Assembly (NCBI GenBank): GCA_014218235.1
Contig: CM024753.1
Location: 1,426,001 to 1,490,000 of the forward strand
DNA from: Colocasia esculenta
Lineage: Eukaryota; Streptophyta; Magnoliopsida; Alismatales; Araceae
Direction of reading: 5' to 3'
Length of the DNA stretch: 64,000 nt
The notes below the pieces were generated by a model, which was given only the letters and a program-made list of their open reading frames with translations, was not told the origin of the DNA and did no database searches. Of the stretch, positions 47,690-59,718 are shown piece after piece; within the stretch, counting starts at the first letter, position 1, and every line of letters starts with the position of its first letter. A program made the translations under genes and the position numbers.

Positions 47690-48440
47690 ACTTGAGTAAC
47701 GGGGTCGGCTCAGACCGAGCAGCTCCCAAGGGACGATGGTGCACCTCGCGTGTGTTGCCGAGCTTCTACCTGCAAGACCACCGAGTGACCTCGGTGGGAA
47801 AAGACTCCGACGATCAAGTCAGTTCGGGAGGTCGGCGCAAGAGAGTTTGTGGACTAGAAGTTACGTACCTTTTTCACGAGGGATGCCCCTCCCTTTTATA
47901 GGGGTTCCGTAGGTTGAATCTACGGGAAGTGGCTCGATGACGTGCCCACGATCTTGCCCAGGATTCCAGTAGACCGAAGTAATGGATGACAGGTGCGGCG
48001 GATAGGCCCCGGATACTTCGGTCCTTGCCGCTACTGGACCTGCCTTTTATGCCCTACCATTACTAGACCTGCCCTTTATGAACGTGCCGGGGTAGTTAGC
48101 GGACGTGGCCCGCGATCTTCGGGCCTTCCCGCCAACGAGCCTTTCCATTATGGTCGTGCGAGTCAATATTATTAGGCAAGCCCAGATTGACGCGTTTCCA
48201 CCGAGGACTGTGGTGGAACTCGGCTCGCCTGAAAGCTCGGCTCCACGCGCTTACTACTTGAAGGACTGTTTGGGGACAGCTTGGAGATCGTTGCTTTCTG
48301 CCTGAGCTTTCGAGGACCAACATGCACAACTGACCTACCGTTCCCTACTCGGGAAAGGTCGTCCGGTTCGGCCAGTTCGTCACCTCGACGACCGCTAGCC
48401 AGGTGGCGTGCTCTTCCTCCGATCTCTTGAGGATCGACCT
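47690..48440. repeat. LTR-like GC-rich fragment
   Basis: A GC-rich island in AT-rich surroundings, with CGAGCAGCTCCC and CCCTCCCTTTTATAGGGG, the latter a likely LTR TATA region. It resembles the island at 16441-17560 in composition and layout, but I could not align them closely. No gag or pol. Confidence 0.35.
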
Positions 48441-49308
48441 GTATCAGTGTCGACAGTGGAGGACAATGATCAACAATATATGACAATGGTTGATAGTGGA
48501 CCACAACGACTGAATGACAGTGGGCGGTGGGAGGGTGGCGAGAGACAACGGCATCAAGTTGTGGTGACTTATGAATTATAAATTGGGATCGTAGATATAA
48601 ATTTTAGCTTTCAAAATATACACTTGAGGTTTAAAATTTTTTAATAAGCTTTGAATAGTAATTTAGACTTATAAATATAAAATTTGGATCAAAAAATATA
48701 ACTTTCATGGTATAAAAAAGTATTGACTAGGCTTTTAATAGTAATAAATTTGGAGTCATAAATAATACCTTTAGACTATTTATTTCATGGTATAAAAAGT
48801 ATTGACTAGATTTTTAATAGTAATAAATTTAGACTATTAAAAATATTTCCTTTAAGGTGTAAAATTTGTCAATTGAGTTTTTAATGATTATTTTGGGCTC
48901 ATAAATGATAATTTTTTATTTAAATAGTGACTTTATATTAGAAATAGTATTAATCATTGACAAACACCATTATCCATTACTTATCGTCATCCACCCTCCA
49001 ATTATAGTATCAACCTACATGATGTCTTGTGTAGTTTCACTTAAGCTGCCACATCTATTGATAAGTACTAAGTACAATTTTTACACTTCTGGGATTCCAA
49101 ATTTGTGAGTATTAAATGTAAAATGTTATTTCTTGCATGCCGATTTTTAAAATTATGGGCATAATGAGAATGTAAATGATGACGGAAGATAATATAACGC
49201 AAGACTTTTTTTTTAAGTTTTTCGTCCATATAAAAAAAAAAATCGTCTTCCCTATAATTCTTATTCCTCTTAACTTTGACTATTCACCACTTCACCCTCA
49301 TCAAATAT
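48441..49308. other. AT-rich spacer, no gene
   Basis: It contains diverged short repeats of the type ATAAATTTAGACT / AAAGTATTGACTAG around 48700-48860, suggesting an old, decayed tandem segment. Nothing coding was seen. Confidence 0.4.
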
Positions 49309-49466
49309 GCGGAATTGGGTGTTTCCGCTTCCGCATCCTATAAGAATTCGGATATCCATTCCGCTTCCGCTAAGCTATCGGAAAGTTCTTTTCGGAGTTT
49401 GCCTCCTATTAAAAAATGCGGAAACGGGTCGGCTAAGCGAAAATCGGAGGGTCCATTGGCAGCCCT
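49309..49466. mobile_element. Right-end fragment of a family H hAT element
   Basis: Matches the last 160 bp of the element at 34719-35994 almost base for base, from TGCGGAATTGGGTGTTTCCG through to CATTGGCAGCCCTA. The left part is missing, so this is a truncated or partially deleted copy. Confidence 0.85.
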
Positions 49467-49661
49467 ACCCCATATGATTTATCTTCAAAACAACATGTCT
49501 CATAAAGTTAGAATCATGATTCCACCAGCAACATTATTTTAATATGCGAGTAATTTATTCCATTCATGCCTAAGTTCTTATACGCAATGGTATAAGCTCC
49601 CTCCAAACAGCTTCGGCATCGGAATAAATGGATACCCTTCCCCTTCTACATAGCTCAGATT

Positions 49662-50018
49662 TGTAGCCGCAAAAAAATTAACACATTTAACAAGTAACTC
49701 GAGTTCGGCTCAAAAATTATTCAAATTTGATTTATTTAATAAAATAAATGAGTCAAATTTAATAAAAATTTTAAACTCATTTTATAAATAAGTTGAGTGT
49801 GAGTAGATATCTAATCAATAATTTATTTAAATTTGTGAATAAATTTGTTAATTTTTAATTATATAAATATAGATATATTATAAATATTTTAAATATAATA
49901 TTAAAATAATTAAATTAAATAACTAATTATCAAAGCTCTTGAAATATGAACTTAAAATAAAATGAACAAAATTTGAGCAATATAATATTTGGCTCGGCTC
50001 AGTTCATTTGCACTCCTA
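49662..50018. mobile_element. Decayed family H hAT MITE
   Basis: Similar to the LINE-nested element at 24528-25303. Recognisable parts are AACTCGAGTTCGGCTC near the left end and GGCTCGGCTCAGTTCATTTG plus CACTCCTA at the right. CpG-containing words have decayed to TpG/CpA. A possible 8-bp duplication (CTCAGATT, CTCAAATT) has one mismatch. Confidence 0.6.
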
Positions 50019-51060
50019 CTCAAATTAACGTGGGACAGAAGATAAGATTTAAAAAAAACATATATTAAGCTTTTCTTTTGCAAAATTTTTCGTAAAAACT
50101 TGCACTACTTTCTCCATCTGTGATCCTTTCAGAGATTATTTTTCCACAGAATTTTATTGAATCTAACCAAGAAAGAGCTTAATTCATTCTCTATTATGGG
50201 GGGGAAATTTTTCCTCGACTCCTTCCTAATTAATTTGAAGTAGAAAATTACTTAATGCTCGATCAAGCTATCTACTCTCACAAGTAAGTGAAAATCTTGC
50301 CAATATGACAGTGGGATTTTTTACTTATGAGAGCAATGTTCGACCAACCATTAATCATTTCTCTTGTAAGTATGTGCAGTGAGATGCACCATCCAACTTC
50401 ACTCACTTGGACCTACGCCATGTATCACTCACTAGTATATTATTATAAAATTATAATAATTTTTAAAAAAAAATCGATTTAGTCTCATAAATTGTAAAGA
50501 TTTATCACTTGCGATAATAATGGCATGGTACACTAGGTTAGTTTTAGCACTTTTTAAAAATTGAAGGACTCAAAAGTCACTAACTTTGAATTTTTGAAGT
50601 TTTTTTTTAATAAAATTTAGGTGCTTTTTTTTATAGTAGTAAATATGAAAGAATAACAAGTGACTTGGAAGCATGAGGAATCCATAAACATATCATGAGA
50701 TATATTGAGTACCCAATTGATCTTCCAGGTCAGATAAGCTAGAGACAAGCTAAAACTGATAACTATCGTTGTCTAGTTTTTTTAAAAAAATATATAAAGG
50801 GTATTAAACTTAAGTTCAACTCTTTTTGCATTTGATTAAGTTTGTAGTAGAGAAATATGTCACACCACTTGAAAGATCTAGGGCTGGAGATCCCTAATAA
50901 GATGCTAAGTACTTCTAGTGATATTTGCATGACCATGTTAGACAATCATCAAAACCCTCCAAAACATTACTAAATCTTGGTCCCCAAATTAACATTTGGC
51001 TCCATCAATTTTTTGCATATGGCTATAAGGAGAGAAGCCCATGAAGTCTTTTGAGGGTGT
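50019..51060. other. AT-rich spacer, no gene
   Basis: No domain, RNA gene or element border was recognised. Confidence 0.4.
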
Positions 51061-51069
51061 GTTTAGAAT

Positions 51070-51364
51070 GAGTAATGCTAAGCTCCCGGTGGGAGCTTAG
51101 CACTACGTGGATCGTGTGCCCTCCGGGCATTACTGTACTTTTTCCTCTTTTTTTGGCACTAACAGTGCCTAAATATATTTAGTACACATAAATAGCAATG
51201 TACACACAAATATTTGTTATTTGTGTGCACTACATAAGTATTTGTGTGTACATAGATTTGTGTGTACTGTTAGTGTCAAAAAAATATATATATATATATA
51301 ATACACCGGAGCTGCCCCTCCACATGTCATCCTCTACGTCTGCGACGAGCGTATAGCATTTCTC
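51070..51364. mobile_element. MITE with 9-bp target duplication (family M3), 295 bp
   Basis: Ends GAGTAATGCTAAGCTC and the complement of GAGCGTATAGCATTTCTC pair imperfectly. Flanks GTTTAGAAT / GTTTAAAAT form a 9-bp duplication with one mismatch. Inside is a palindrome-like GCTCCCGGTGGGAGC and GTGTGTACTGTTAGTG repeats. Non-coding. Confidence 0.6.
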
Positions 51365-52217
51365 GTTTAAAATAGCCTTCTATTTTGAAGCAACTTTGAG
51401 CTTTTAAAAGTTTTGACTCAATATTTTAGAAAGAGGATGGTTTTCTCTTGAAGCAATTTATATCTTTGCTTTGATAAAAAATTCAAATATAGAGCTTTCC
51501 AGATTTAAGTAAAATTGAGTTCTAAGGAGAAGCTTAAGTTATGTAATTACTAAAAAATAGCAATTACCACCTCTAATTTATAATATTTTATGTTAAAAAG
51601 GAAGCTAAAAGTGGTTTTGCACCAAAAACTTTGCTAAACAGTCCCTTAATGAATCATGCCCCTTCTTAAAGACCACCTTCCATGATGATAACCCCTGATG
51701 GAAGCCCTCAACCACAATAGATCACTTGTACAATAAGAAGAAGAGGTCTTTGCATAGCATAAAGTTACCTCTTTTTGTTCCCCTCCTTTTGGACCATCTT
51801 CTTCATAAGTGTAAAACTTAAACCTTTGAGAGAATTTCATGTGCCAGTTTTAAGTTGTTTAAGATCAACCAGAAAACTTAGCATTTCAAAAGTAGAAGAG
51901 TGTTTACAAGAGTTGTTGTAGGTCCAATTAATAAGCATGGCCATCCCCTCCTCCTCCAGTTGCAAAACAACTCACAGAACAACTCCATGTAGAGCATTTT
52001 GGCTCAGTGCTGTTTTCCTTATGCTAAGGAGACATCATGAAAAATACTGATTTTGTTAGACATTTACATAGAAATACTTGCTATATTTCTTTACTACACT
52101 TTTATTATATTTTCTTACTCCTTCTTGGATAGGTACAATATATCGATTGCACATTCATTAATAAAAGAGGCCAAGATTGCGGTAGCAGAGTGCAATAAGA
52201 AAATGTAATATATGTAA

Positions 52218-52389
52218 GGGAGAATTATCAATCACTTTTTATTTTTTGATGACTAATTATTTTAAGTCTATGTCTCCTTTAAAAAATTATATAGTTACAT
52301 ACTTATGTCTGTAATTATAATTATAAAAATGTAAGTCAGGAACTTAAAAATAAATTCTTAAAAAATAAAGATTGATTGGTAATTGTCCC
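52218..52389. mobile_element. Mutator-type MITE (family M1, copy 3), 172 bp
   Basis: Perfect 9-bp duplication TATATGTAA (52209-52217 and 52390-52398). Ends GGGAGAATTATCAATCA and TGATTGGTAATTGTCCC. Inner blocks match copies 1 and 2 in degraded form. Confidence 0.82.
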
Positions 52390-52450
52390 TATATGTAATG
52401 TATTCTTCTCTCACTCAGGATTAGCATTCTATCAAACACATGCCAACTTT

Positions 52451-52739
52451 CTTTTTCCACATTTTATTTGAAATCCCAAGAACAAAAGAAAGGTCTGAAA
52501 AAATGTGATACTACAGATGACCCACATCACTGGTTTGTTGCATGTTTAGGAAAATTAATTTTAACAAGTGGATACTGATCCCCAAGATCATATATATGTA
52601 TAGATCTTTTTCCACATTTTATTTGAAATCCCAAGAACAAAAGAAAGGTGTGAAAAAATGTGATACGACCCACATCACTGGTTTGTTGCATGTTTAGGAA
52701 AATTAATTTTAACAAGTGGATACTGATCCCCAAGATCAT
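52451..52739. repeat. Two-copy tandem duplication, about 155-bp period
   Basis: 52451-52591 and 52606-52739 are nearly identical (both begin CTTTTTCCACATTTTATTTG and end GATCCCCAAGATCAT). They differ by a short deletion (ACAGATG-like) and one or two substitutions. This is a recent local duplication. Confidence 0.92.
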
Positions 52740-53038
52740 CTCTCTCTCTCTCTCTCGTAACATATTAGTTGATTAATTTGATAGCATGTGTTTGTTCTTC
52801 CTATGAATCTCTTTTTTTATTTTTGAGAGTGTGTGAGCAAGTTGATAGAAGTGTTTTTTTTGTCACCCTCTCTTTCTCTGTTTTCTCACCCTCCCCATTA
52901 TAGATCTCACAAAAATATTAAAATAAATAGGAAACTTTATGATATTCAAATTTTAACAGATTATATATCTTTATAAATAAAATTTTTATTTATTTAATAT
53001 TTTTATAAATAATCACCGTACATCGCACGGGTGTCCAA

Positions 53039-53040
<2 letters not shown>

Positions 53041-53079
<39 letters not shown>
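53041..53079. repeat. (TA)n microsatellite
   Basis: About 38 bp of pure TA repeat. Confidence 0.95.
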
Positions 53080-53814
53080 CTCTATTTTTTAAAAATAATT
53101 TCACTCTATTTTCAATCTATCCAAACACCAAACATAATCTTAACAAGTTATGGCCAGTCAATTCAGACACTTTCTTGTATTAGGTGTTGCCATTCAACCA
53201 TTAGTGGGTAATTGGGTAATTGGTATTGTGGTGGGTCGGGGGTGTCACGTGTGGCCTTGGGTTGGGTGGCACGTGTCTCCCACCTGACCTTCCCACTTCC
53301 ACCAAACAGTGAGTCCATATGGCTGTGATTGTTCCATGTTAGCCCAAAATACTTCACTAGTAGGGGTGTGAAGAAGTTCTCAAACAACCACTTAAACTTT
53401 GATTTATTTATTTTTTCTAAAATAGAAGATATTTATCTCAATTTCTTATACTGCGTTTTTTTCTTGATAAAAGTTTTTGATTGGCGGTTGATTGGTAGCT
53501 GCAAAGGAGAACAAATTAAAAGATTGGTAGTTGTACTTTTATGACCAGTCTTTTTCTTGGTCACATCTGACATAGCTGGAGGATGCATTGGACGGTGCCT
53601 AATCTTACAAGAGAAATGATTGGAAATATGTCTAATATCTAATCATAGACATAAGTAGATAGAGCCATGTTGATAATATAAAGATTCACATTCATTTGTA
53701 TCTACGAACATAGACGATCAGACGTTGTAATTAAACACAAAATATTTCTCATCCTACAGAACTAGGTTGATGTCCCTGTTGGCTCATAATGGTTTTTTTT
53801 TCCATTTTTTAAGA

Positions 53815-53945
53815 AAAATAATTAGTATACTCGTGAATTATACTTTTTACATATACTTTTGATCTTTAGCTAGTGTATTGAGAACACATTATATCCATCC
53901 AATAGAAAGTAAAAAATATATATATAATTGACACGTGTAATTAAT
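53815..53945. mobile_element. MITE (family M2, copy 2)
   Basis: Shares with 31743-31893 the order of an AATTTAG/AGTATACT end, a TATACTTTTTACAT block, a CCATCCAATAGAAAGTAA block, and an inverted right end. More diverged, and no clear target duplication. Confidence 0.5.
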
Positions 53946-54514
53946 ATTTCTCTTTTTCTAATACTTCTCTCTCATGGTCAATCACATAGCGCGCTGTTTT
54001 TAAGGATTTTTTTTATTCATGCAAAAAAATGTTATGGTCTTGTTATCCTTTGCCACATTTCGTTCATACCTAACACATGTAATAAATACACGTACACAAA
54101 TACAATAAATATTTCTCCATACCTACGTTGTTTCAAGGGAAAATCTTAAATAGTTCCTAAGCAAACTAAATTAAAACTTATTGTTAAATCATTGGTATAG
54201 ATAAAAGGAACCCTATTTATAGAGACCACCGTGTATGCCCTCTGATGTCTTTTGGGACAAGTTACGCAGCAAATTTTAAGAGATTTTTTACCAATATTCT
54301 TTTTAATTAAGAAAAATTAATTTTCCCCGGAGGCCACCCCAATCCTTGGTGGACCACAATACATTAATGGGCTTTGTTCGAACCAACCCTAGATGGGCCT
54401 GGGGGGAGGGAACCTACGGCTGTGGATCGTCCAAGTGGACTCACCTCAGCCCTAGATTGAGCCCATAAAAACACGAACATTGCCAAATCCGGAACTACAC
54501 ACACAAACTTATAT

Positions 54515-54683
54515 GAGAAAGACTTATTGCACTTGCATATTGCACTGACTAGGCAACAAGCTCATGTGGCATCCAACAATTGGATTGTCACTTTATCACT
54601 CCTCATGTGAGGGGTGCCACATAGGCTATTGCCTAGTCATATTGCACTTAAAGTGCAATATGCAAGTGCAATAAGTCTTTCTC
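54515..54683. mobile_element. MITE with perfect 9-bp target duplication (family M4), 169 bp
   Basis: Near-perfect terminal repeats of about 33 bp (GAGAAAGACTTATTGCACTT at the left, its complement at the right). The 9-bp duplication AACTTATAT (54506-54514 and 54684-54692) is perfect. The inner part also pairs partly (TGTGGCATCC with GGGTGCCACA). It could form a long hairpin transcript. Confidence 0.88.
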
Positions 54684-55114
54684 AACTTATATATGTTGTA
54701 TCGCATGACAATGGAAAGTTCGATGTACCAAACACAGACAAAAACACCACCATACCATAGCGATCGACATAAATCACATAGATTTTAATATACACATCAT
54801 TAATATCTCTCAATCTCATGATATTATTGGAGTCTGATAGGACCATTGGACCGGGCGGTTCAAAGCAACTTTGTTAGGTCTAGCCCAGATTGGCCCACTT
54901 AGCAGACAAAAGTAGGAGAGGAAAGAGATCTCCAAAAAAAAAAAATTAATTTCATATCAAAACTCACATATTTCATCTATCTAAAATCACATTCAAAAGC
55001 ATCAGTAGTCCTAGGTGAAGAGGAGGCCCGCAGTTGTTACCTAAATATATTCTCACCGAGTAAATTATCTCCTATCTTAACTCTCTTCTCGGACCAAATC
55101 CTTTCCTTTGCTAA

Positions 55115-57903
55115 TTTGACCCAATATGATCCCGTATGAGACCCCTTCAATTAAATGGACGTAATTTTTCATTCAGTTATCAGAATCACTTATAAAATCA
55201 TAATTCAGAATCTACACTTTGAGACGTTCGACGCCTCCTATTTTCACAAGTGATAAAACATCATTTCTAATTTGAAAATCATTCATTTCTCTCTCTAAAA
55301 TTACAATTCTAGTGGACGCTCTCCATATTTATAATGTTTCAAGAAAAAAAATGTGTGTAACACTTTCCTCGATTATACAAATCACTTGTGAAGTCATAAT
55401 TCAGAATCGACTTATAACAACGATCGAAAATTGTGGCCATATTGGTACGAAAATTCCACCCAAGATTGTAAATATAAGTACACGAACATCGTCAATATAT
55501 TCATCCCTCCATACTTATACTTACCCCTCTAGTAGAAATGGTTAGAACTTCTCGTTCGATTTTCAGAATTATTTATGAGGCCACAATTCAAAATCAACAC
55601 TCCGAGTATTTCATTTCGAAATCGCTTCTAAGACTCAACTCAGAATCGACACTTCAAGTCAGTCGTCACTAGGCTACATTTGGAGATTTCTACTCCGGTG
55701 CCCAAATTTCTCTCTGGTAGCATGATTGCAAGTACACGATTTGATCTAATATGACACTCATTCGGTTAAATGGGTATAATTTTTCACTCGATTATCAGAA
55801 TTGCTTATAAGATTACAATTCAGAATCAACATTTTGAAGTGCTCGACGCCTTTTATTTTATCTCTTATAGTAAGACATCATTTTTTACTCAAAAATCATT
55901 CATTTCTCTTTAAAATTACAATTCTATTGGTTGTTCTCCTTGTTTATAAAAGATTTTCAAGTAGAAAATGTGTAATATTTTTTTCGATTATACAAATCAC
56001 TTGTAAAGTAACCATTCAGCCTAATGTGGCGATAAAAAATTATAGTCATCTCGATATGAGAATTCCTCCCGAGATCATTCATATAAGTACATGACCATCG
56101 ACGATATATTCACTCCTTCAAATTCATTCTCACCCCCTCAATAAAAATAGTTAGAACTTATCGTTCAATTATTAGAATCATTTATATAACCACAATTCGA
56201 AATCTACATCTCAAGACAATCGACGTGATGCTAGTTTTATGAAATTTCATTTCAAGGCCCAAATTCCTTTCTGGAGCTTGAATATAAATACACGATTCGA
56301 TCAACTATTACGCCCCTTAAATAAAATGTGAATATTTCTTTGTCTAAAGATCGGAACCGCTTGCAAGACTACAATTCGAAATCGACACTTTCAGTTGGTC
56401 ATCACTATGTTAGATTCAGAGATATCTACTCTAGTGCCCAAATTTCACTTCGAGAGCGTAATAGTAGGTACACAATCTAATCTCATATGACACCTCTTCG
56501 GTCAAATAAAGATAACTTTCCACTTGATTATTAGAATCACTTATAAAATTACAATTTGAAATCGTCACTCTGAGACGCTCGACGTTTTTTACTACCACCT
56601 TTGGTAAGACATTATTTCTGACTCAAAAGTTCTTCATTTCTCATTCTAAAATTACAATTCTAGTAAACATTCTCCATATTTAGAAAGTTTTCAAGCAGAA
56701 AAAATATTTGTAATTTTTTTCTCGATTATACAAATTATTTGTAAAACCACAATTTAGAATCAGCATATTGCAATGGTCAAAATTGTGGACATCCTAACAT
56801 GAGAAATTCTCCCAAGATCGTAAATATTAATACACGGGCATCGGTGATATATTCATCATTTTTGGTTTATTCTCACCCCCACTAAAAATGGCCACAACTT
56901 TTCACTTGATTATCGAAATCATTTATAAGACCACAATTTAGAATCGACAATCCATGACGATCCACATAAAGGTAGTTTTACGAAATACTATTTTGAGGTC
57001 CAAATTCCTCTTCGAAGTATGAATATGTGCACAATTCAATCGATTATCACACTCTTTTAATAAAAGGTAAATATTTCTTTGCATGATTCATAGTCGACAT
57101 ATCACGAACATGAGAATTTCTCTCAAGGTCGTAAATATAAGTATACGACCATTGGCGATATATTCACCCCTTCTGACTTATTCTCACCCTTTCAATATAA
57201 ATGACCAGAACTTCTCGCTTAGTTATTAGAATTATTTATAAGACCAAAATTTGAAATCAACACTCCAAAACGGTCAACAAAAGGTTAGTTTTAGGAAATT
57301 TCATTTCAATGTCCAAATTTCTCTCTGAAACGTGAATATAAATATACGATTCAATCGATTATCATACCCCTTTAATAAAACGTAAATATTTTTTTGTCTG
57401 ATGATCAAAATCGCTTGCGAGACCTCAATTCAAAATTGACACTTCAAATAGATCATACTAGGTCTAATTCTAATATTTCAACTCCAATACCTAAATTTCT
57501 CTCCAAAAACATGATTGCAAGTACATGATCTGATCTAATATGACACACTTTCAATCAAACAGGTATAATTTTTCACTCGATTATCGAAATCACTTTAAGA
57601 TCACAATTCGAAATCAAAATTCTGAGACATTAGATGCCTTTTATTGCCTCTGACTATAAGACGTCATTTCTGACTCAAAACTCTTTCATTTTATATCTAA
57701 AATTACAATTTTAGTGGATATTTTTCATATTTAGAAGGTTTTCAAATAAACAAATATACGTAACATTTTTCTCTATTATGTAAATCACTTATGAAACCAC
57801 AATTTAGAGTTAACCTATCGCTATGGTCGAAAATTGTGATCATCTCGATATGAGAATTCTTCCTAAAGTTGTAAATATAAATACGCAACTATAGACGACA
57901 TGC
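55115..57903. repeat. Satellite-like array of ~185-bp monomers in a four-monomer higher-order repeat
   Basis: A core like GATTATCAGAATCACTTATA followed by ACAATTC and AATCGACA recurs near 55177, 55371, 55558, 55790, 55985, 56167, 56350, 56527, 56722, 56908, 57221, 57404, 57580 and 57773, usually 177-195 bp apart. Four monomer types alternate. A: CACTCGATTATCAGAATCAC then a CTCGACGCC tail. B: CGATTATACAAATCACTTGT. C: AGAACTTATCGTTC then AGAATCATTTAT. D: GGAACCGCTTGCAAGAC. The A-to-A distance 55790 to 56527 is 737 bp, and B-to-B is the same. One D is partial near 55612 and one C-type unit is extra near 57221. No coding content. The array resumes after the chromovirus at 62010. Confidence 0.75.
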
Positions 57904-59627
57904 TCTCAAGTTGTGGAGGCACTACCTGTATGGCGAGGCTTTTCAGATCTACACCGATCACCAGAGTTTGCAGTACATCTTCACCCAGAGGGATCTGAAC
58001 TCAAGGCAGCGCAGGTGGATGGAGTATTTGAAGGACTACGACCTAACCCTTTCCTATCATCCAGAAAGGGCTAACGTTGTAGCCGATGCGTTGAGTAGGC
58101 GCGTGCGCTTGAGTTCGCTGATGGTCAGAGAGTGGAGACTGTTTGAGGAGCTGTCTCAGGGGTCGTTTGTTCCGTCGAGGACCAGAGATCGTGTCGTGGC
58201 TTCCAGTTTGTCAGTTCGGCCGTCACTGTTCAGGCAGGTGTTGCAGGCGCAACGAGCAGATGCAGAGTTAGCAGACATTTTGCGGATGCCGGACGTTGAG
58301 CTCAGCGAGGACAGTGAGGTCAGGTTTAGAGGTCGTTTGTACGTTCCAGAGGAGGTGCGTCAGGCAGTGTTGTCAGAGGCTCACAGGTCGAGGTATGTCG
58401 TTCATCCCGGCTCCACCAAGATGTACCATTGTTTGAGGAGGTTCTTCTGGTGGCCGGGGATGAAGAGGGGCGTGGCGGAGTTCGTCGCTCGGTGCCTTAC
58501 CTGTCAACAGGTGAAGGCTGAGCACCAGCGTCCTGGTGGTGAGCTGCAGCCGTTACCCATTCCTGAGTGGAAGTGGGACGACATCACCATGGACTTCGTG
58601 GTTGGCTTACCCCGCACCCCGCAGAGGCATGACGGTATTTGGGTGATCGTGGACCGTTTGACCAAGGCAGCGCACTTCCTTCCGATCAGAATGTCGTGGT
58701 CAGTGGACAGGTTGGCCAGATTGTACGTGGACAGAGTTGTTTCGTTGCACGGGATCCCAGTTTCAGTCGTTTCAGACAGAGATCCGAGGTTCACGTCTGG
58801 GTTTTGGCAGTCTTCAGAGAGCACTGGGTACAGAGTTGAGGTTCAGCACAGCATACCACCCGCAGACAGATGGGCAGTCAGAGCGGACCATTCGGACACT
58901 GGAGGATATGCTGAGAGCGTGCTGTTTAGACTGGAGCGGCACTTGGGAGTCTCACCTTCCGATGGTAGAGTTCGCGTATAACAACAGTTATCACTCGAGC
59001 ATCGGAATGGCGCCATACGAGGCCTTGTACGGTCGCCCGTGCAGGACTCCGCTTCACTGGTTCGAGGTTGGTGAGAGGCAGCTTTTGGGGCCAGAGTTAG
59101 TGCAGCAGTGTGCAGAGACAGTCAGTTTGGTCAGGCAGAGGCTTCGGGCAGCACAGAGCAGGCAGAAGAGTTATGCGGATGTCCGCAGGAGACCGCTAGA
59201 GTTCAGCGTCGGTGACCTGGTCTTCCTGCGGGTCTCGCCGACCAAAGGGGTCATGAGGTTTGGTAAGAGGGGAAAGCTCAATCCCAGATATATTGGGCCC
59301 TTCCCCATTTCTGAGAGGGTCGGCGATGTGGCGTACAGGCTGAGTCTTCCGACAGAGCTAGCAGGTGTGCACAGCGTTTTCCACGTTTCGCAGCTCAGGA
59401 GGTACATTGCAGACTCTTCGCACGTGTTGGACTACTCGCAGCTAGAGGTAGCGCCAGATTTGTCAGTGCCAGAGTACCCAGTTAGTATTGTCGACTGCAG
59501 AGTTCAGCAGTTGCGCACGAAGCAGATTCCGCTAGTCAAGGTCGTTTGGCATAACAGCATCGGTGGCGAGGCCACCTGGGAGCATGAGGATGAGATGCAG
59601 GAGCAGTTTCCTTACTTGTTTGATTGA
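57904..59627 (+). pseudogene. Chromovirus pol remnant: RNase H end, integrase, chromodomain-like tail
   Basis: RNase H C-terminal half (IYTDHQSLQYIF, then ANVVADALSRR), and the integrase zinc finger (HPGSTKMYHCL with CLTCQQVK; H..H..C..C). The integrase core has the first Asp in WDDITMDFVVGLP, the second in VSDRDPRF and the Glu in the HPQTDGQSERT region. Then GPFPISERVGDVAYRLSLP, HVSQLRRYI, and a tail ending WHNSIGGEATWEHEDEM, which resembles the end of a chromodomain. A frameshift near 58810-58830 splits the integrase core, and the 5' part of pol is lost, so it cannot be active. Confidence 0.9.
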
Positions 59628-59705
59628 TCGGTATGTGGTGATCTCCCCTTTTGTCGTCTTCCGGGTTGAGACCGAGTTGTTTTCATTTCGAGGACGAAAT
59701 GTCTT

Positions 59706-59718
59706 AAGGAGGGAGGGT
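59706..59718 (+). other. Polypurine tract of the chromovirus
   Basis: AAGGAGGGAGGGT directly precedes the LTR start, after the usual GAGGACGAAATGTCTT leader. It marks the plus-strand priming site in this retrotransposon family. Confidence 0.85.

Noticed and set aside
55115..57903. CRISPR-like spaced repeats
   Set aside because: The periodicity is ~185 bp with whole monomers conserved, not short repeats with unique spacers, and the DNA is plant.
57904..59627. Treating the chromovirus pol as a working gene
   Set aside because: The 5' part is missing and a frameshift breaks the integrase core, so it is annotated as a remnant.
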